Assembly (NCBI RefSeq): GCF_023702125.1
Contig: NZ_CP098415.1
Span: 2,418,001-2,482,000 of the forward strand
Source: Halorubrum hochsteinianum
GTDB taxonomy: Archaea > Halobacteriota > Halobacteria > Halobacteriales > Haloferacaceae
DNA length: 64,000 nt
Reading direction: 5' to 3'
Shown here piece after piece: positions 8,467 to 17,496 of the stretch (its first letter is position 1; each line of letters begins with the position of its first letter). The translations under genes and the position numbers were made by a program. Below the pieces are notes generated by a model. That model did not search any database. It saw only the letters and a list, made by a program, of their open reading frames with translations, and was not told the DNA's origin.

Positions 8467-10689
8467 ATGGACCAGAAGCGGGAGCTGTCGAGCATCGACC
8501 TCGCCGCGCTCGTCACCGAGCTCAACCGGTACGAGGGCGCGAAGGTCGACAAGGCGTACCTCTACGACGACGACCTGCTCCGGCTGAAGCTCCGCGACTT
8601 CGACCGCGGCCGCGTCGAGCTCATGATCGAGGTGGGCGACGTGAAGCGCGCGCACGCCGCCGACCCCGACCACGTCGCCGACGCCCCCGGCCGCCCGCCG
8701 AACTTCGCGAAGATGCTGCGGAACCGCATGTCCGGCGCGGACTTCGCGGGCGTCGAACAGTACGAGTTCGACCGCATCCTCACCTTCGAGTTCGAGCGCG
8801 AGGACCAGAACACGACGCTCGTCGCCGAGCTGTTCGGACAGGGGAACGTCGCCGCGCTCGACGAGACGGGCGAGGTGGTGGGGTCGCTGTCCACCGTCCG
8901 GCTCAAGTCCCGCACGGTCGCGCCCGGCTCGCAGTACGAGTACCCCGGCTCCCGGCTCGACCCGCTCGACGTGAGCCGCGGCGGGTTCGAGCGACACATG
9001 CGCGAGTCGGACAGCGACGTGGTGCGGACGCTCGCCACGCAGCTGAACCTCGGCGGGCTGTACGCGGAGGAGGTGTGTACCCGCGCCGGCGTCGAGAAGG
9101 AGACGCCCATCGAGGAGGCGACCGACGACCAGCTCCGGGCGCTCCACGACGCGCTCTCCCGGATCGGCGAGCGGCTTCGGTCGGGGGACATCGACCCCCG
9201 CGTGTACGAGGAGTCGATCGACGGCGACGGGAACGCCGACGACGACGCCGACCCCCGCGTCGTCGACGTGACGCCCTTCCCGCTCGCGGAACACGAGGAC
9301 CTCCCGAGCGTCGGGTTCGACTCCTTCAACGCGGCCGTCGACGAATACTTCTACCGGCTCGGGAGCGAGGACGCCGAGGCGGGCGACGCGCCCGCCGACG
9401 CGAGCGCCTCGCGCCCGGACTTCGAGGGAGAGATCGCCAAACAGCAGCGGATCATCGAACAACAGGAGGGGGCGATCGAGGGGTTCGAGGAGCAGGCGCA
9501 GGCGGAGCGGGAGCGCGCCGAGCTACTGTACGCGAACTACGACCTCGTCGACGAGGTGCTCTCGACGGTGCGGGAGGCCCGCGAGAGCGAGGTGCCGTGG
9601 GACGAAATCGAGGAGACGCTCGACGCCGGCGCGGAGCGCGGCATCCCGGCCGCGGAGGCCGTCGTCGACGTCGACGGCGGCGAGGGGACGGTGACGGTCG
9701 AACTCGCCGACGAGAGCGGCGACGATGCCGACGACGAGGGCGGCGCGAACGGGGGGACGACCCGGATCGAACTCGACGCGAGCGAGGGCGTGGAGGTCAA
9801 CGCCGACCGGCTCTATCAGGAGGCGAAACGCGTCGAGGAGAAGAAGGAGGGCGCGATGGCGGCGATCGAGTCGACCCGCGAGGAGCTGGAGGCCGTCAAG
9901 GAGCGCAAAGCCGAGTGGGAGGAACAGCAGGCGGCCAACGACGGAAGCGGCCAGGGCGACGACGGCGACGACGGGGCGGACGACGAGGAGGAGTACGAGA
10001 CCGACTGGCTCTCGCGCGCCTCGATTCCCATCCGGAGCCCCGACAACTGGTACGACCGCTTCCGGTGGTTCCACACCTCGACGGGCTACCTCGTCATCGG
10101 CGGCCGCAACGCCGACCAGAACGAGGAGCTGGTGAAGAAGTACATGAGCAAACACGACCGGTTCTTCCACACGCAGGCCCACGGCGGCCCGGTGACGATC
10201 CTGAAGGCCTCCGGGCCCTCCGAGTCGGCCGACCCGGTCGACTTCTCCGAGGAGACGCTGCGGGAGGCCGCGCAGTTCGCCGTCTCCTACTCGTCTGACT
10301 GGAAGGACGGCCGCGGCGCGGGCGACGCGTACATGGTCGACCCCGATCAGGTGTCGAAGACGCCCGAGAGCGGCGAGTACATCGAGAAGGGGAGCTTCGT
10401 GATCCGCGGCGACCGCACGTACTTCGAGGACGTGCCCTGTCGGATCGCCGTCGGCGTCCAGTGCGAGCCGGTCACCCGCGCGATCGGCGGGCCGCCCTCG
10501 GCGATCGTCGACCGCGCCGCCGCGCACGTCACCTTCGAGCCGGGGATGTACGCGCAAAACGACGCCGCGATGATGGCCTACCGCGACCTGAAAGAGCGGT
10601 TCACCGACCAGTCGTTCGTGCGGAAGGTGGCGAGCGCCGACCGGCTTCAGGAGTTCCTCCCGCCGGGCGGCTCCGACATCGTGGACTGA
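8467..10689 (+). CDS. rqcH: Ribosome quality control protein RqcH (Rqc2/NEMF family)
   Basis: The 740-residue protein begins MDQKRELSSIDLAALV and follows the family order: NFACT-N domain (about 1-215), helix-hairpin-helix region, a long charged coiled coil (about 320-355 and 455-500, with KRVEEKKEGAMAAIE), and the NFACT-R domain with WYDRFRWFHTSTGYLVIGGR at about residue 525 and FFHTQAHGGPVTILK. RqcH binds 60S/50S subunits with stalled nascent chains and directs tailing of the peptide. Acidic inserts rich in Asp and Gly between coiled coils are halophile additions. The gene stands alone, with short gaps to Elp3 and to the next gene. Confidence 0.93.
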   Translation: MDQKRELSSIDLAALVTELNRYEGAKVDKAYLYDDDLLRLKLRDFDRGRVELMIEVGDVKRAHAADPDHVADAPGRPPNFAKMLRNRMSGADFAGVEQYEFDRILTFEFEREDQNTTLVAELFGQGNVAALDETGEVVGSLSTVRLKSRTVAPGSQYEYPGSRLDPLDVSRGGFERHMRESDSDVVRTLATQLNLGGLYAEEVCTRAGVEKETPIEEATDDQLRALHDALSRIGERLRSGDIDPRVYEESIDGDGNADDDADPRVVDVTPFPLAEHEDLPSVGFDSFNAAVDEYFYRLGSEDAEAGDAPADASASRPDFEGEIAKQQRIIEQQEGAIEGFEEQAQAERERAELLYANYDLVDEVLSTVREARESEVPWDEIEETLDAGAERGIPAAEAVVDVDGGEGTVTVELADESGDDADDEGGANGGTTRIELDASEGVEVNADRLYQEAKRVEEKKEGAMAAIESTREELEAVKERKAEWEEQQAANDGSGQGDDGDDGADDEEEYETDWLSRASIPIRSPDNWYDRFRWFHTSTGYLVIGGRNADQNEELVKKYMSKHDRFFHTQAHGGPVTILKASGPSESADPVDFSEETLREAAQFAVSYSSDWKDGRGAGDAYMVDPDQVSKTPESGEYIEKGSFVIRGDRTYFEDVPCRIAVGVQCEPVTRAIGGPPSAIVDRAAAHVTFEPGMYAQNDAAMMAYRDLKERFTDQSFVRKVASADRLQEFLPPGGSDIVD

Positions 10690-10763
10690 GGCGCGGTCGC
10701 CGACTCCCGCCGTGATCCGCCCCGAACGCGACGTTTTCAAGCCTCCGCCACCGAGGACGCTCC

Positions 10764-11156
10764 ATGACCTTCGAATCGCTACCCGAGGGGTGGCGGGTGT
10801 GGAACGAGGAGCCGAGCGGCCGGGCCATCCTCGTCTACCGCCCCGACGTCTTCGGGACCGGCGACCTCCCGGACGAGTGCCTCCCGACGATCTACCTGAC
10901 GAACGGGTCCCGCAGCGCCCGGCCCGGGTCGGGCCAGTACGCCACCGAGGAGTGGCACGTCGTTCTCTTCTTGGAGCCGGAGATCGAGGCGGTCGCGGAG
11001 ACGTACGAGAGTCCCGAGGCCGGCGAGGCCGGCGCGGTCGACGTCGCGGAGCGGTTCGCCGCCGGCGACGTGGACTACCGGGCGGCGTATCAGGTGCCCC
11101 GCGAGGAGTACTTCGCCCGCCTCGACGAGTTCGTCGGCGGCGACGCCGCCGAGTGA
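10764..11156 (+). CDS. Conserved haloarchaeal protein (DUF5820-like)
   Basis: The 130-residue acidic protein starts MTFESLPEGW and contains a VYRPDVFGTGDLP region and an EEWHVVLFLEPE strand. No signal peptide, membrane segment or catalytic motif is seen. It resembles a small family found only in haloarchaea (I believe DUF5820, not verified). Codon usage matches its neighbours, and an upstream TTTTCAAG element near 10733 could be its TATA box. The function is unknown. Confidence 0.75.
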   Translation: MTFESLPEGWRVWNEEPSGRAILVYRPDVFGTGDLPDECLPTIYLTNGSRSARPGSGQYATEEWHVVLFLEPEIEAVAETYESPEAGEAGAVDVAERFAAGDVDYRAAYQVPREEYFARLDEFVGGDAAE

Positions 11157-11241
11157 CCGTCGGGGCGGTCGCTCGACGAACTGTACACGATCGCGCATAA
11201 TTTCTGACGAGAAGCAGAGGGATACGCCACGAACACGAGGA

Positions 11242-11249
11242 TTTTTATC
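11242..11249 (+). promoter_or_regulatory. TATA-like box of purF
   Basis: TTTTTATC ends 24 bases upstream of the purF ATG at 11274, spacing that fits a leaderless haloarchaeal transcript. Confidence 0.5.
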
Positions 11250-11273
11250 GACAGCGGCCCTGCCGACGCGTAC

Positions 11274-12773
11274 ATGAACGCCGGTGGGGACCACGGCGGC
11301 GACGAACCGCGAGAGAAGTGCGGGGTCGTCGGCGTCTCGCTCGAAGACCGGGAGGCCGCGCGCCCGCTGTACTACGCGCTGTACGCGCTCCAACACCGCG
11401 GGCAGGAGTCCGCGGGGATCGTCACGCACGACGGGTTCCAACAGCACAGCCACGTCCAGCGCGGCCTCGTCGGCGACGCGTTCGAGGAGGGGGACCTCGA
11501 ATCGCTGTCGGGCGGCACCGGCATCGGTCACGTCCGCTACCCGACCGCCGGCAGCCTCGACAAGAGCTGCGCCCAGCCGTTCTCGGTCTCCTTCAAGTCC
11601 GGATCGCTCGGGCTCTCGCACAACGGGAACCTCGTCAACGCCGACGAGGTGCGCGAGGAGCTGGCGGCGGCCGGCCACGCGTTCACCTCCGACGGCGACA
11701 CCGAGGTGATCGCCCACGACCTCGCGCGCAACCTCCTCGAAGAGGACCTCGTGCGCGCCGTCAAACACACGATGAACCGCATCCACGGCTCCTACTCGCT
11801 GGCGATCACCCACGACGACACCGTGTTGGGCGTCCGCGACCCGCTCGGCAACCGCCCGCTGTGTCTCGGCAAGATCGACGGCGGCTACGTCATCGCCAGC
11901 GAGTCCGCGGCCATCGACACGCTCGACGGCGAGCTGATCCGGGACGTGCGACCCGGCGAGCTCGTCGTCTTGGACCCCGACGGGACCGGCTACGACACGT
12001 ATCAGCTGGTCGAACGCGACGCGACCGCCCACTGCTTCTTCGAACACGTCTACTTCGCCCGCCCGGACTCCGTCATCGACGAGAGCCTCGTGTACGAGGT
12101 GCGCCGCAAGCTCGGCCGGAAGCTCTGGGAGGAGTCTGGCGTCGAGTCGGACGTGGTGATGCCCGTTCCCGACTCCGGGCGCGCGTTCGCCTCCGGCTAC
12201 GCCGACGCCGCGGGGGAGACCACGGCCGACGGCGAGCCGCGCGAGTCGGAGGACGGCGGCGTGGAGTTCGCGGAGGGGCTAATGAAGAACCGGTACGTGG
12301 GCCGGACGTTCATCATGCCGACCCAAGACGAGCGCGAGCGGGCGGTCCGGCTGAAGCTCAACCCGATCCGCTCGACGGTCGAGGGGAAGTCGGTCACCAT
12401 CATCGACGACTCCATCGTCCGCGGGACGACCTCGACCCAGCTCGTCGACCTGGTGCGCGAGGCGGGCGCGGAGGAGGTCCACCTCCGGATCGGCGCGCCG
12501 CCGATCCTCGCCCCCTGCTACTTCGGTATCGACATGGCCACGCGCGACGAGCTGATCGCCGCCGACGCCTCGACCGAGGAGATCCGCGAGCAGGTGGGCG
12601 CGGACTCGCTGTCGTACCTCTCCGTCGACGCGGTCGCGGACGCGCTCGGCGAGAGCCGCGCGGACCTCTGTCTCGGCTGCGTCACCGGCGAGTACCCGTT
12701 CGACGTCGAGGGCGAGGCGACCGACCGCGACGTCGACGCGCCCGTTTCGGACCCGACTCCGGCGGACGACTAA
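11274..12773 (+). CDS. purF: Amidophosphoribosyltransferase PurF
   Basis: The 499-residue enzyme carries out the first step of purine synthesis, making phosphoribosylamine from PRPP and glutamine. The N-terminal glutaminase nucleophile is the cysteine of EKCGVVGV at about residue 16, after a short propeptide. The glutaminase domain shows HRGQESAGI, GHVRYPTAG and SHNGNLVN. The PRPP-binding loop is VTIIDDSIVRGTTS in the C-terminal half. A TTTTTATC box at 11242-11249 lies about 25 bases before the ATG. The last codons and the stop are copied in a 33-base tandem duplication just downstream. Confidence 0.97.
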   Translation: MNAGGDHGGDEPREKCGVVGVSLEDREAARPLYYALYALQHRGQESAGIVTHDGFQQHSHVQRGLVGDAFEEGDLESLSGGTGIGHVRYPTAGSLDKSCAQPFSVSFKSGSLGLSHNGNLVNADEVREELAAAGHAFTSDGDTEVIAHDLARNLLEEDLVRAVKHTMNRIHGSYSLAITHDDTVLGVRDPLGNRPLCLGKIDGGYVIASESAAIDTLDGELIRDVRPGELVVLDPDGTGYDTYQLVERDATAHCFFEHVYFARPDSVIDESLVYEVRRKLGRKLWEESGVESDVVMPVPDSGRAFASGYADAAGETTADGEPRESEDGGVEFAEGLMKNRYVGRTFIMPTQDERERAVRLKLNPIRSTVEGKSVTIIDDSIVRGTTSTQLVDLVREAGAEEVHLRIGAPPILAPCYFGIDMATRDELIAADASTEEIREQVGADSLSYLSVDAVADALGESRADLCLGCVTGEYPFDVEGEATDRDVDAPVSDPTPADD

Positions 12774-12817
12774 CCGCCGTCGCGCCCGACCCCGGCGGAC
12801 GGCTAACCGCCGTCGTT
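12752..12817 (+). repeat. 33-bp tandem duplication spanning the purF stop codon
   Basis: Copy 1 (12752-12784) and copy 2 (12785-12817) agree except for a few bases. Copy 1 encodes the last residues of PurF and its TAA; copy 2 carries the same stop outside the gene. The segment can also fold (CGGCGGACGGCTAACCGCCG) and is followed by CCCCTTTT at about 12820-12827, so the second copy may serve as a terminator. Confidence 0.75.
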
Positions 12818-12943
12818 CCCCTTTTGAGCGACCCGTTTCGCTTCGCTCAGTTTCTCTCCGACCGGGCGGACGCCCGACCTCCGACGCGGTGGTGTCCCGA
12901 ATAAGTTCGGGTCGAATCCGACCCCTCGGGACGTATCGGGGGC

Positions 12944-12950
12944 TTAAATA
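12944..12950 (+). promoter_or_regulatory. TATA-like box of the halocyanin gene
   Basis: TTAAATA ends 23 bases before the ATG at 12974 and is preceded by GC-rich sequence. The spacing predicts a leaderless mRNA. Confidence 0.55.
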
Positions 12951-12973
12951 CGCTCACGATCAGACGTGGTGAT

Positions 12974-14035
12974 ATGAAATCGAACGCCGACGCGACCGCC
13001 GCGGGCGACGACGCCGGGTCGATGAGCCGTCGCGGGTTCTTCCGCGCCGGGGCCGCCGGGGCGGCGGTCGCCGCCGGAGTCGCCGCCGGGAGCGGGAGCG
13101 CGGCCGCCCAGTACGACGGCTGGCTGGAGGGTGTCAGCAACTACGACGGGACGCACGATTACACCGGACAGGACGAGGTCACCGTTCAGGTCGGGGCGGG
13201 CGAGAACGGCCTCCGGTTCGGTCCCGCGGCCATCCTCATCGATCCGGGCGCGACGGTCGTCTGGGAGTGGGCCGGCGAGGGCGGCGCGCACAACGTCGTC
13301 GCCGCCGACGAGACGTTCGACAGCGGGGAAACGGTCGCCGAGGAGGGGACCACCTTCGAGTACACCTTCGAGGACGCCGAAGAGGGCGACACGTTCAACT
13401 ACTACTGTACGCCCCATCAGGGGGCCGGCATGAAAGGCGTCGTCGCGGTCGGATCCGTCGACGACGACCTCGTCGACCCGCAGACGGAAGGCGACGGCGG
13501 GGACGGGGGATCCGGCGGCGGTGCGGCCGGGTACGGCGACTGGTTCGAGAACGTCGGCAACTACGAGGGGACCCGCGACCTCCGCGGACAGAGCGAGGTG
13601 ACCGTCTCCGTCGGAGCGGGCGAGAACGGCCTGCTGTTCGACCCGCCGGCCATCCTTGTCGACCCGGGTACGACGGTCGTCTGGGAGTGGACCGGGCAGG
13701 GCGGCGCGCACAACGTCGTCGAGGAGAACGAGGTCTTCTCCAGCGGAGAGACGGTCGCGGAGGAGGGATCGACCTTCGAGTACACCTTCGAGGACGCGGG
13801 CGAGGGCGACGTCTTCCGGTACGTCTGCGAGCCGCACGCCGGAGCCGGAATGAAGGGGGCCGTCGCGGTCGGGACGGTCGACGACGACCTCCTCGGCGGC
13901 GACGGCGAGTCCGGCGGCGACAGCGGCCTCTCGGCGGGCGACATCGGGGCCCTTGCGCTCGGCTTCGGGTTCGCCGGCGCGCTGCTGGTTCCGCTGTTCT
14001 ACGCCGCACACCAGAAGGCCGAGAAGAACGCGTAG
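12974..14035 (+). CDS. Two-domain halocyanin (membrane-anchored blue copper protein)
   Basis: The 353-residue protein starts with a twin-arginine signal (SRRGFFRAG, then an Ala-rich segment ending AAAQ). Two plastocyanin-like domains follow, about residues 50-170 and 185-305, similar to each other. Each has the first His ligand in GGAHNVV and the second cluster Y-x-C-x-P-H-x-G-A-G-M-K-G, giving His, Cys, His and Met for type-1 copper. A Gly/Ser linker joins the domains, and a C-terminal membrane helix (IGALALGFGFAGALLVPLFYAA) anchors the protein outside the cell. It would carry electrons between membrane complexes. A TTAAATA box at 12944-12950 is 24 bases upstream. Confidence 0.93.
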   Translation: MKSNADATAAGDDAGSMSRRGFFRAGAAGAAVAAGVAAGSGSAAAQYDGWLEGVSNYDGTHDYTGQDEVTVQVGAGENGLRFGPAAILIDPGATVVWEWAGEGGAHNVVAADETFDSGETVAEEGTTFEYTFEDAEEGDTFNYYCTPHQGAGMKGVVAVGSVDDDLVDPQTEGDGGDGGSGGGAAGYGDWFENVGNYEGTRDLRGQSEVTVSVGAGENGLLFDPPAILVDPGTTVVWEWTGQGGAHNVVEENEVFSSGETVAEEGSTFEYTFEDAGEGDVFRYVCEPHAGAGMKGAVAVGTVDDDLLGGDGESGGDSGLSAGDIGALALGFGFAGALLVPLFYAAHQKAEKNA

Positions 14036-14112
14036 GGACGCCGTCGCTCGCGCGGGTCGGACGCGTCGGTGCTTTTCTGCCGTTCGCGGTCGCGGTCGGT
14101 GTCCGGTTACGG

Positions 14113-14157
14113 AGAATCAGGGAGAAAGCCTCGCGCTTCAGCGCGGGGCGGATGTCA
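14113..14157 (+). mobile_element. Solo right end of an IS200/IS605-type (TnpB) element
   Basis: The stretch GAGAATCAGGGAGAAAG is followed by a GC hairpin with stem CCTCGCGC and GCGCGGGG around TTCA (14129-14148), then CGGATGTCA. From memory this matches the sequence that follows tnpB genes at the right end of haloarchaeal IS200/IS605 elements, where the hairpin is the transposase recognition site and part of the guide RNA. No tnpA or tnpB gene is present here. It is probably a relic or a decayed insertion between the halocyanin and DUF420 genes. Confidence 0.55.
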
Positions 14158-14183
14158 ACCGTTGCCGCCGCGAGTCGCGCCGC

Positions 14184-14744
14184 TCAGTAGAGGTGATACA
14201 GCAGCAGGTACACGCCGATCCCCATCGCGAACGAGATCAGCCAGAGGACCGCGCCGACGAACCCGACCTGCGAGTGCCGCGTGTGGTAGAGATCCTCGAA
14301 CGGCCGGGTGGCGGCGAGCAGGAGCGCGTGGATGACGAACGGGACGCAGACGATCGCGAGCAGGATGTGGATCGCGAGGAACGGCAGGTAGAGATACGTG
14401 TACACCGCCTCCGGTCCGACGAACTCCGTCGTCCCGACGTGGATCAGCCGGTAGAGGTACGCGCCGAGGAAGGCCGTAAAGAGCGCGAACGAGGTCACCA
14501 TGAAGTTCCGGTGGCGCTTCACGTTCCCGCGCGAGATGGCCCGCCAGCCGAGCAGGATGGTGGCGATGGCGGTCGCGGAGACGGCGGCGTTGAAATGCGG
14601 GATCGCGGCGAAGACGGCGTCGCTCGCGCGCGGAAGCGTCGAACTCGGAATGATGCCGCCGACCGCGCCGAAGACGAGCGCGAGCGCGACGGCGGACGCG
14701 GCGGCGGTCAGGACGGAGACGTTCTCGCGGGCCCAATCGGACAT
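14184..14744 (-). CDS. DUF420 family membrane protein
   Basis: The 186-residue protein begins MSDWARENVSVL (ATG 14744); longer readings upstream have no membrane character. It has about five hydrophobic segments. Conserved histidines occur in IPHFNAAV, KRHRNFM and LAIHILLAI, as in DUF420 proteins, which resemble cytochrome oxidase assembly or subunit proteins. The convergent neighbour is a halocyanin, another electron-transfer protein, which fits a respiratory role. The exact function is not known. Confidence 0.85.
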   Translation of the reverse strand: MSDWARENVSVLTAAASAVALALVFGAVGGIIPSSTLPRASDAVFAAIPHFNAAVSATAIATILLGWRAISRGNVKRHRNFMVTSFALFTAFLGAYLYRLIHVGTTEFVGPEAVYTYLYLPFLAIHILLAIVCVPFVIHALLLAATRPFEDLYHTRHSQVGFVGAVLWLISFAMGIGVYLLLYHLY

Positions 14745-14882
14745 GTCCGTGCGGTGGGACGCGACCCCCAAACGCGTGCCGGTTGCGGCCGACGCGTTCC
14801 GGTCGCGATCGTTGAGTCGCGGGGGCGGCGCGTCGCATTCGGGTCTGCGAACGCCCGGCACGGTACTCCCGAATGGAAGGGC

Positions 14883-14889
14883 TTTTAAT
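14883..14889 (+). promoter_or_regulatory. TATA-like box of tRNA-Leu
   Basis: TTTTAAT lies about 40 bases upstream of the mature tRNA 5' end, leaving about 15 bases of 5' leader for RNase P to remove. Confidence 0.5.
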
Positions 14890-14927
14890 CGGGGGAAGGG
14901 TACGTGGAGTTGCGAAAAAGACCGCGA

Positions 14928-15012
14928 GCGTGGGTAGCCAAGCCAGGCCAACGGCGCAGCGTTGAGGGCGCTGTCCTGTAGAGGTCCGCCGGTTCAAATC
15001 CGGTCCCACGCA
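14928..15012 (+). tRNA. tRNA-Leu (anticodon GAG)
   Basis: The 85-base gene folds as a class II tRNA. The acceptor GCGTGGG (14928-14934) pairs fully with CCCACGC (15005-15011), with discriminator A. The anticodon stem CAGCG/CGCTG encloses the loop TTGAGGG, giving anticodon GAG for CUC/CUU leucine codons. A long variable arm precedes the T arm (GCCGG, loop TTCAAAT, CCGGT). CCA is not encoded and no intron is visible. A GGGG-TCCA-CCCC hairpin follows at about 15018-15029. Confidence 0.97.
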
Positions 15013-15143
15013 TCGCAGGGGTCCACCCCCGAACGATGCACGGTGTTGTCTCTACGACAGCACCCACGCACAATTCCTTTCGACCGTTACACGGTAAGTG
15101 ACGACGCTCTCACAGTCTGTCGTCGACCGTCGCAGGCGTTCGC

Positions 15144-15150
15144 TTATAAA
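15144..15150 (+). promoter_or_regulatory. TATA-like box before repeat copy A
   Basis: TTATAAA in a GC-rich background lies 20 bases before the start of the repeat. Haloarchaeal initiation about 25 bases downstream would fall just inside the repeat, so copy A may be transcribed. Confidence 0.4.
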
Positions 15151-15169
15151 CCACAGATCGACACGAACA

Positions 15170-15423
15170 CCACCGAAGCCCCAGCCGCGAGGACTCGATG
15201 GACTCGTTGCGGTCCTCGCTCGCGTTGCTCGCTGCGGTCCTTACGTCGTCCGTCTTCGTCCTCGCTGCTGCCCCTTCGAGTCCCACCCGACCGCGACCGC
15301 ACAGCGCCTCACGCCTCCCCAGCCTCGTCGCTGGTCCCTCCGCTTCGCTCCGGGGCCAGCGACTCCCTCGCGCGTGCGACTCGCGGTCGCCCTCGGCGAC
15401 CGCTCGCCGGCACGCGCCACCGC
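15170..15423 (+). repeat. Dispersed intergenic repeat, copy A (candidate structured RNA)
   Basis: This 254-bp segment is strongly similar to the reverse complement of 33798-34059. Shared blocks include CCACCGAAGCCCCAGCCG at the start, CGTCTTCGTCCTCGC, CTCACGCCTCCCCAGCCTC, and a long hairpin at 15327-15363 with a 12-bp stem. The region has open frames, but indels between copies break the reading frame, so it is not a conserved coding sequence. A TTATAAA box at 15144-15150 would start transcription close to the first base of the repeat. A second TATAAA lies just after it at 15434-15439. It fills most of the 527-base gap between tRNA-Leu and gatE. Confidence 0.75.
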
Positions 15424-15539
15424 CCCGTTCATCTATAAACCGTGTCGCTCATCTCGATCCCAACCGCTCGTCCCGGCACTCGATCAGCCTTCGCGCGAAC
15501 TGCCACCCTTTTAGTCGCGCCGCGTCGGAGTGAGGCGTA

Positions 15540-17424
15540 ATGAGTACGGACGCGACCCCCGAGTACGACTACGAGGAGCTTGGGCTCGTCGCCGGCCTGG
15601 AGATCCACCAGCAGCTCGACACGGAGACGAAGCTGTTCTGCGACTCCCCGACCGTCGAGCGCGACCCCGAGGAGGCCGACCGGTCGATCACCCGGCAGCT
15701 TCACCCGACGAAGAGCGAACTCGGCGAACTCGACGACGCCGCGATGGAGGAGAGCCGCGTCGACCGCGAGTTCACCTACCTCGCGTACGACACGACCTGC
15801 CTCGTCGAGGAGGACGACGAGCCGCCCCGCCGCGTCGACGACGAGGCGCTCGCCGTGGCGCTCCAGATCGCCGACCTGCTCGACCTCTCGGTCGTCGATC
15901 AGGCCCACGTCATGCGGAAGCTCGTCATCGACGGCTCGAACACCTCCGGCTTCCAGCGCTCGATCCTGCTCGGACAGGACGGCGAGATCGAGACGGAGTC
16001 GGGATCGGTGTCGGTCGTCGACCTCATGCTCGAAGAGGAATCGGCGAAGCGCGTCAAGGAGACGGACGACGGCGTCGTCTACTCGCTGGACCGGCTCGGC
16101 GTCCCGCTCGTCGAGATCGGGACCGGCCCGGACATCCGCAGCCCCGAGGGAGCCCGGAAGGCCGCCGAGCGCATCGGGATGCTGCTCCGCTCGACGGGCG
16201 CGGTCAAGCGCGGGCTGGGGACGATCCGGCAGGACGTGAACGTCTCCATCGCCGAGGGCGCGCGCGTCGAGGTGAAAGGCGTTCAGGACCTCCAGGGGAT
16301 CGAGGACATCGTCCGCGGCGAGGTGGGTCGGCAGGCCGAACTGCTCGCGATCCGCGACGAGCTCCGGGAGCGCGACGCGAGCGTCGGCGACGTCTCCGAC
16401 GTGACCGACGTCTTCGCCGACACCGAGTCGGGCGTCATCCGCGGCGCGCTCGACTCGGGCGGCAAGGTGACCGCGGTCCCGCTCTACGGCTTCGACGGCC
16501 TCGTCGGCCGCGAGATCCAGCCGGACCGCCGGCTCGGCACGGAGTTCTCCGACCACGCGAAGCGCCACGGCGCGGGCGGCATCTTCCACACCGACGAGCT
16601 GCCGGCGTACGGCGTCACCGACGAGGAGGTCGCGGCGCTGCGCGACGCGGTCGACGCGGGCGACGAGGACGCGGTCGCCATCGTCGCGGCCGATCCCGAG
16701 ACCGCCGACCTCGCGATCGAGGCGGCGGCGGAGCGCGCAGAGACCGCGATCGAGGGCGTCCCGGAGGAGACCCGCGGCGCGAACGACGATGGCACGACGC
16801 GGTACCTCCGCCCCCTGCCGGGAGCCGCGCGGATGTACCCCGAGACGGACGTGCCGCCGGTCGAGCCCGACCCCTCCGACGTCGAGACGCCCGAACTGCT
16901 CGACGAGAAAGCGGAACGCTACGCCGACGAGTTCGGGCTGGACGCGGGCCTCGCCGAGCAGGTCGCGTTCGGCCAGCGGTTCCCGCTGTTCGAGACCGCG
17001 GTCGAGCGCGGCGGTCGACCCCACGTTCGCGGCGTCGACCCTCGAATCGACGACGACGGAGATCCGGCGCGACGGCACGCCGGTCGAGAACCTCACCGAC
17101 GACCACTTCCTCGCCCTGTTCGACCTCGTCGAGGACGGCGACCTCGCGAAAGAGGGCGTCCCGGAGGTGCTGACGACGCTCGCGGAGGACCCGTCGCTGT
17201 CCGCCGCCGAGGCCGTCGAGGAGGCGGGCCTCTCGGGCGTGAGCGAGGCGGAGGTCCGCGAGGCGGTCGTCGAGGTCGTCGAGCGCAACGCCGACCAGAT
17301 CGAGGCCGAGGGGATGGGGGCGTTCTCCGGGCTGATGGGCGAGGCGATGGGCGCGCTCCGCGGGAAGGCCGACGGCGAGGTCGTCTCCGACGTGCTGCGC
17401 GAGGAGATCGGCAAGCGGTCGTAG
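15540..17424 (+). CDS. gatE: Glutamyl-tRNA(Gln) amidotransferase subunit E, with an apparent +1 frameshift
   Basis: GatE and GatD convert Glu-tRNA(Gln) to Gln-tRNA(Gln), an essential step in archaea. From ATG 15540 the protein reads well (VAGLEIHQQLDTETKLFC, GSNTSGFQRS, GTIRQDVNVSI, LPGAARMYPETDVPPV) to about residue 491. There the frame shifts: an extra G at 17013 or 17014 moves the homologous tail (VDPTFAASTL...GEVVSDVLREEIGKRS) to the next frame, ending at 17424. Removing one base gives 627 residues, the normal family length. This may be a sequencing error, a recent mutation or a recoding site. No classic slippery heptamer is seen. A TTTTAG box lies 26 bases upstream. Confidence 0.88.
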
Positions 17425-17496
17425 CGCGCTCCGCGTCAGTCAGGCCCGTGCTTTACGTGTCGGGGGGTACAGATCCGACACGAGAGGGACAACCGG

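Noticed and set aside
15098-15514. A 138-codon open frame over repeat copy A
   Set aside because: The homologous frame in copy B is broken by indels, and the composition follows GC-driven open frames. I treat both as noncoding.
16990-17030. Programmed frameshifting in gatE
   Set aside because: No slippery sequence or stimulatory hairpin was recognised, and relatives are not expected to use it. An error or mutation is more likely.
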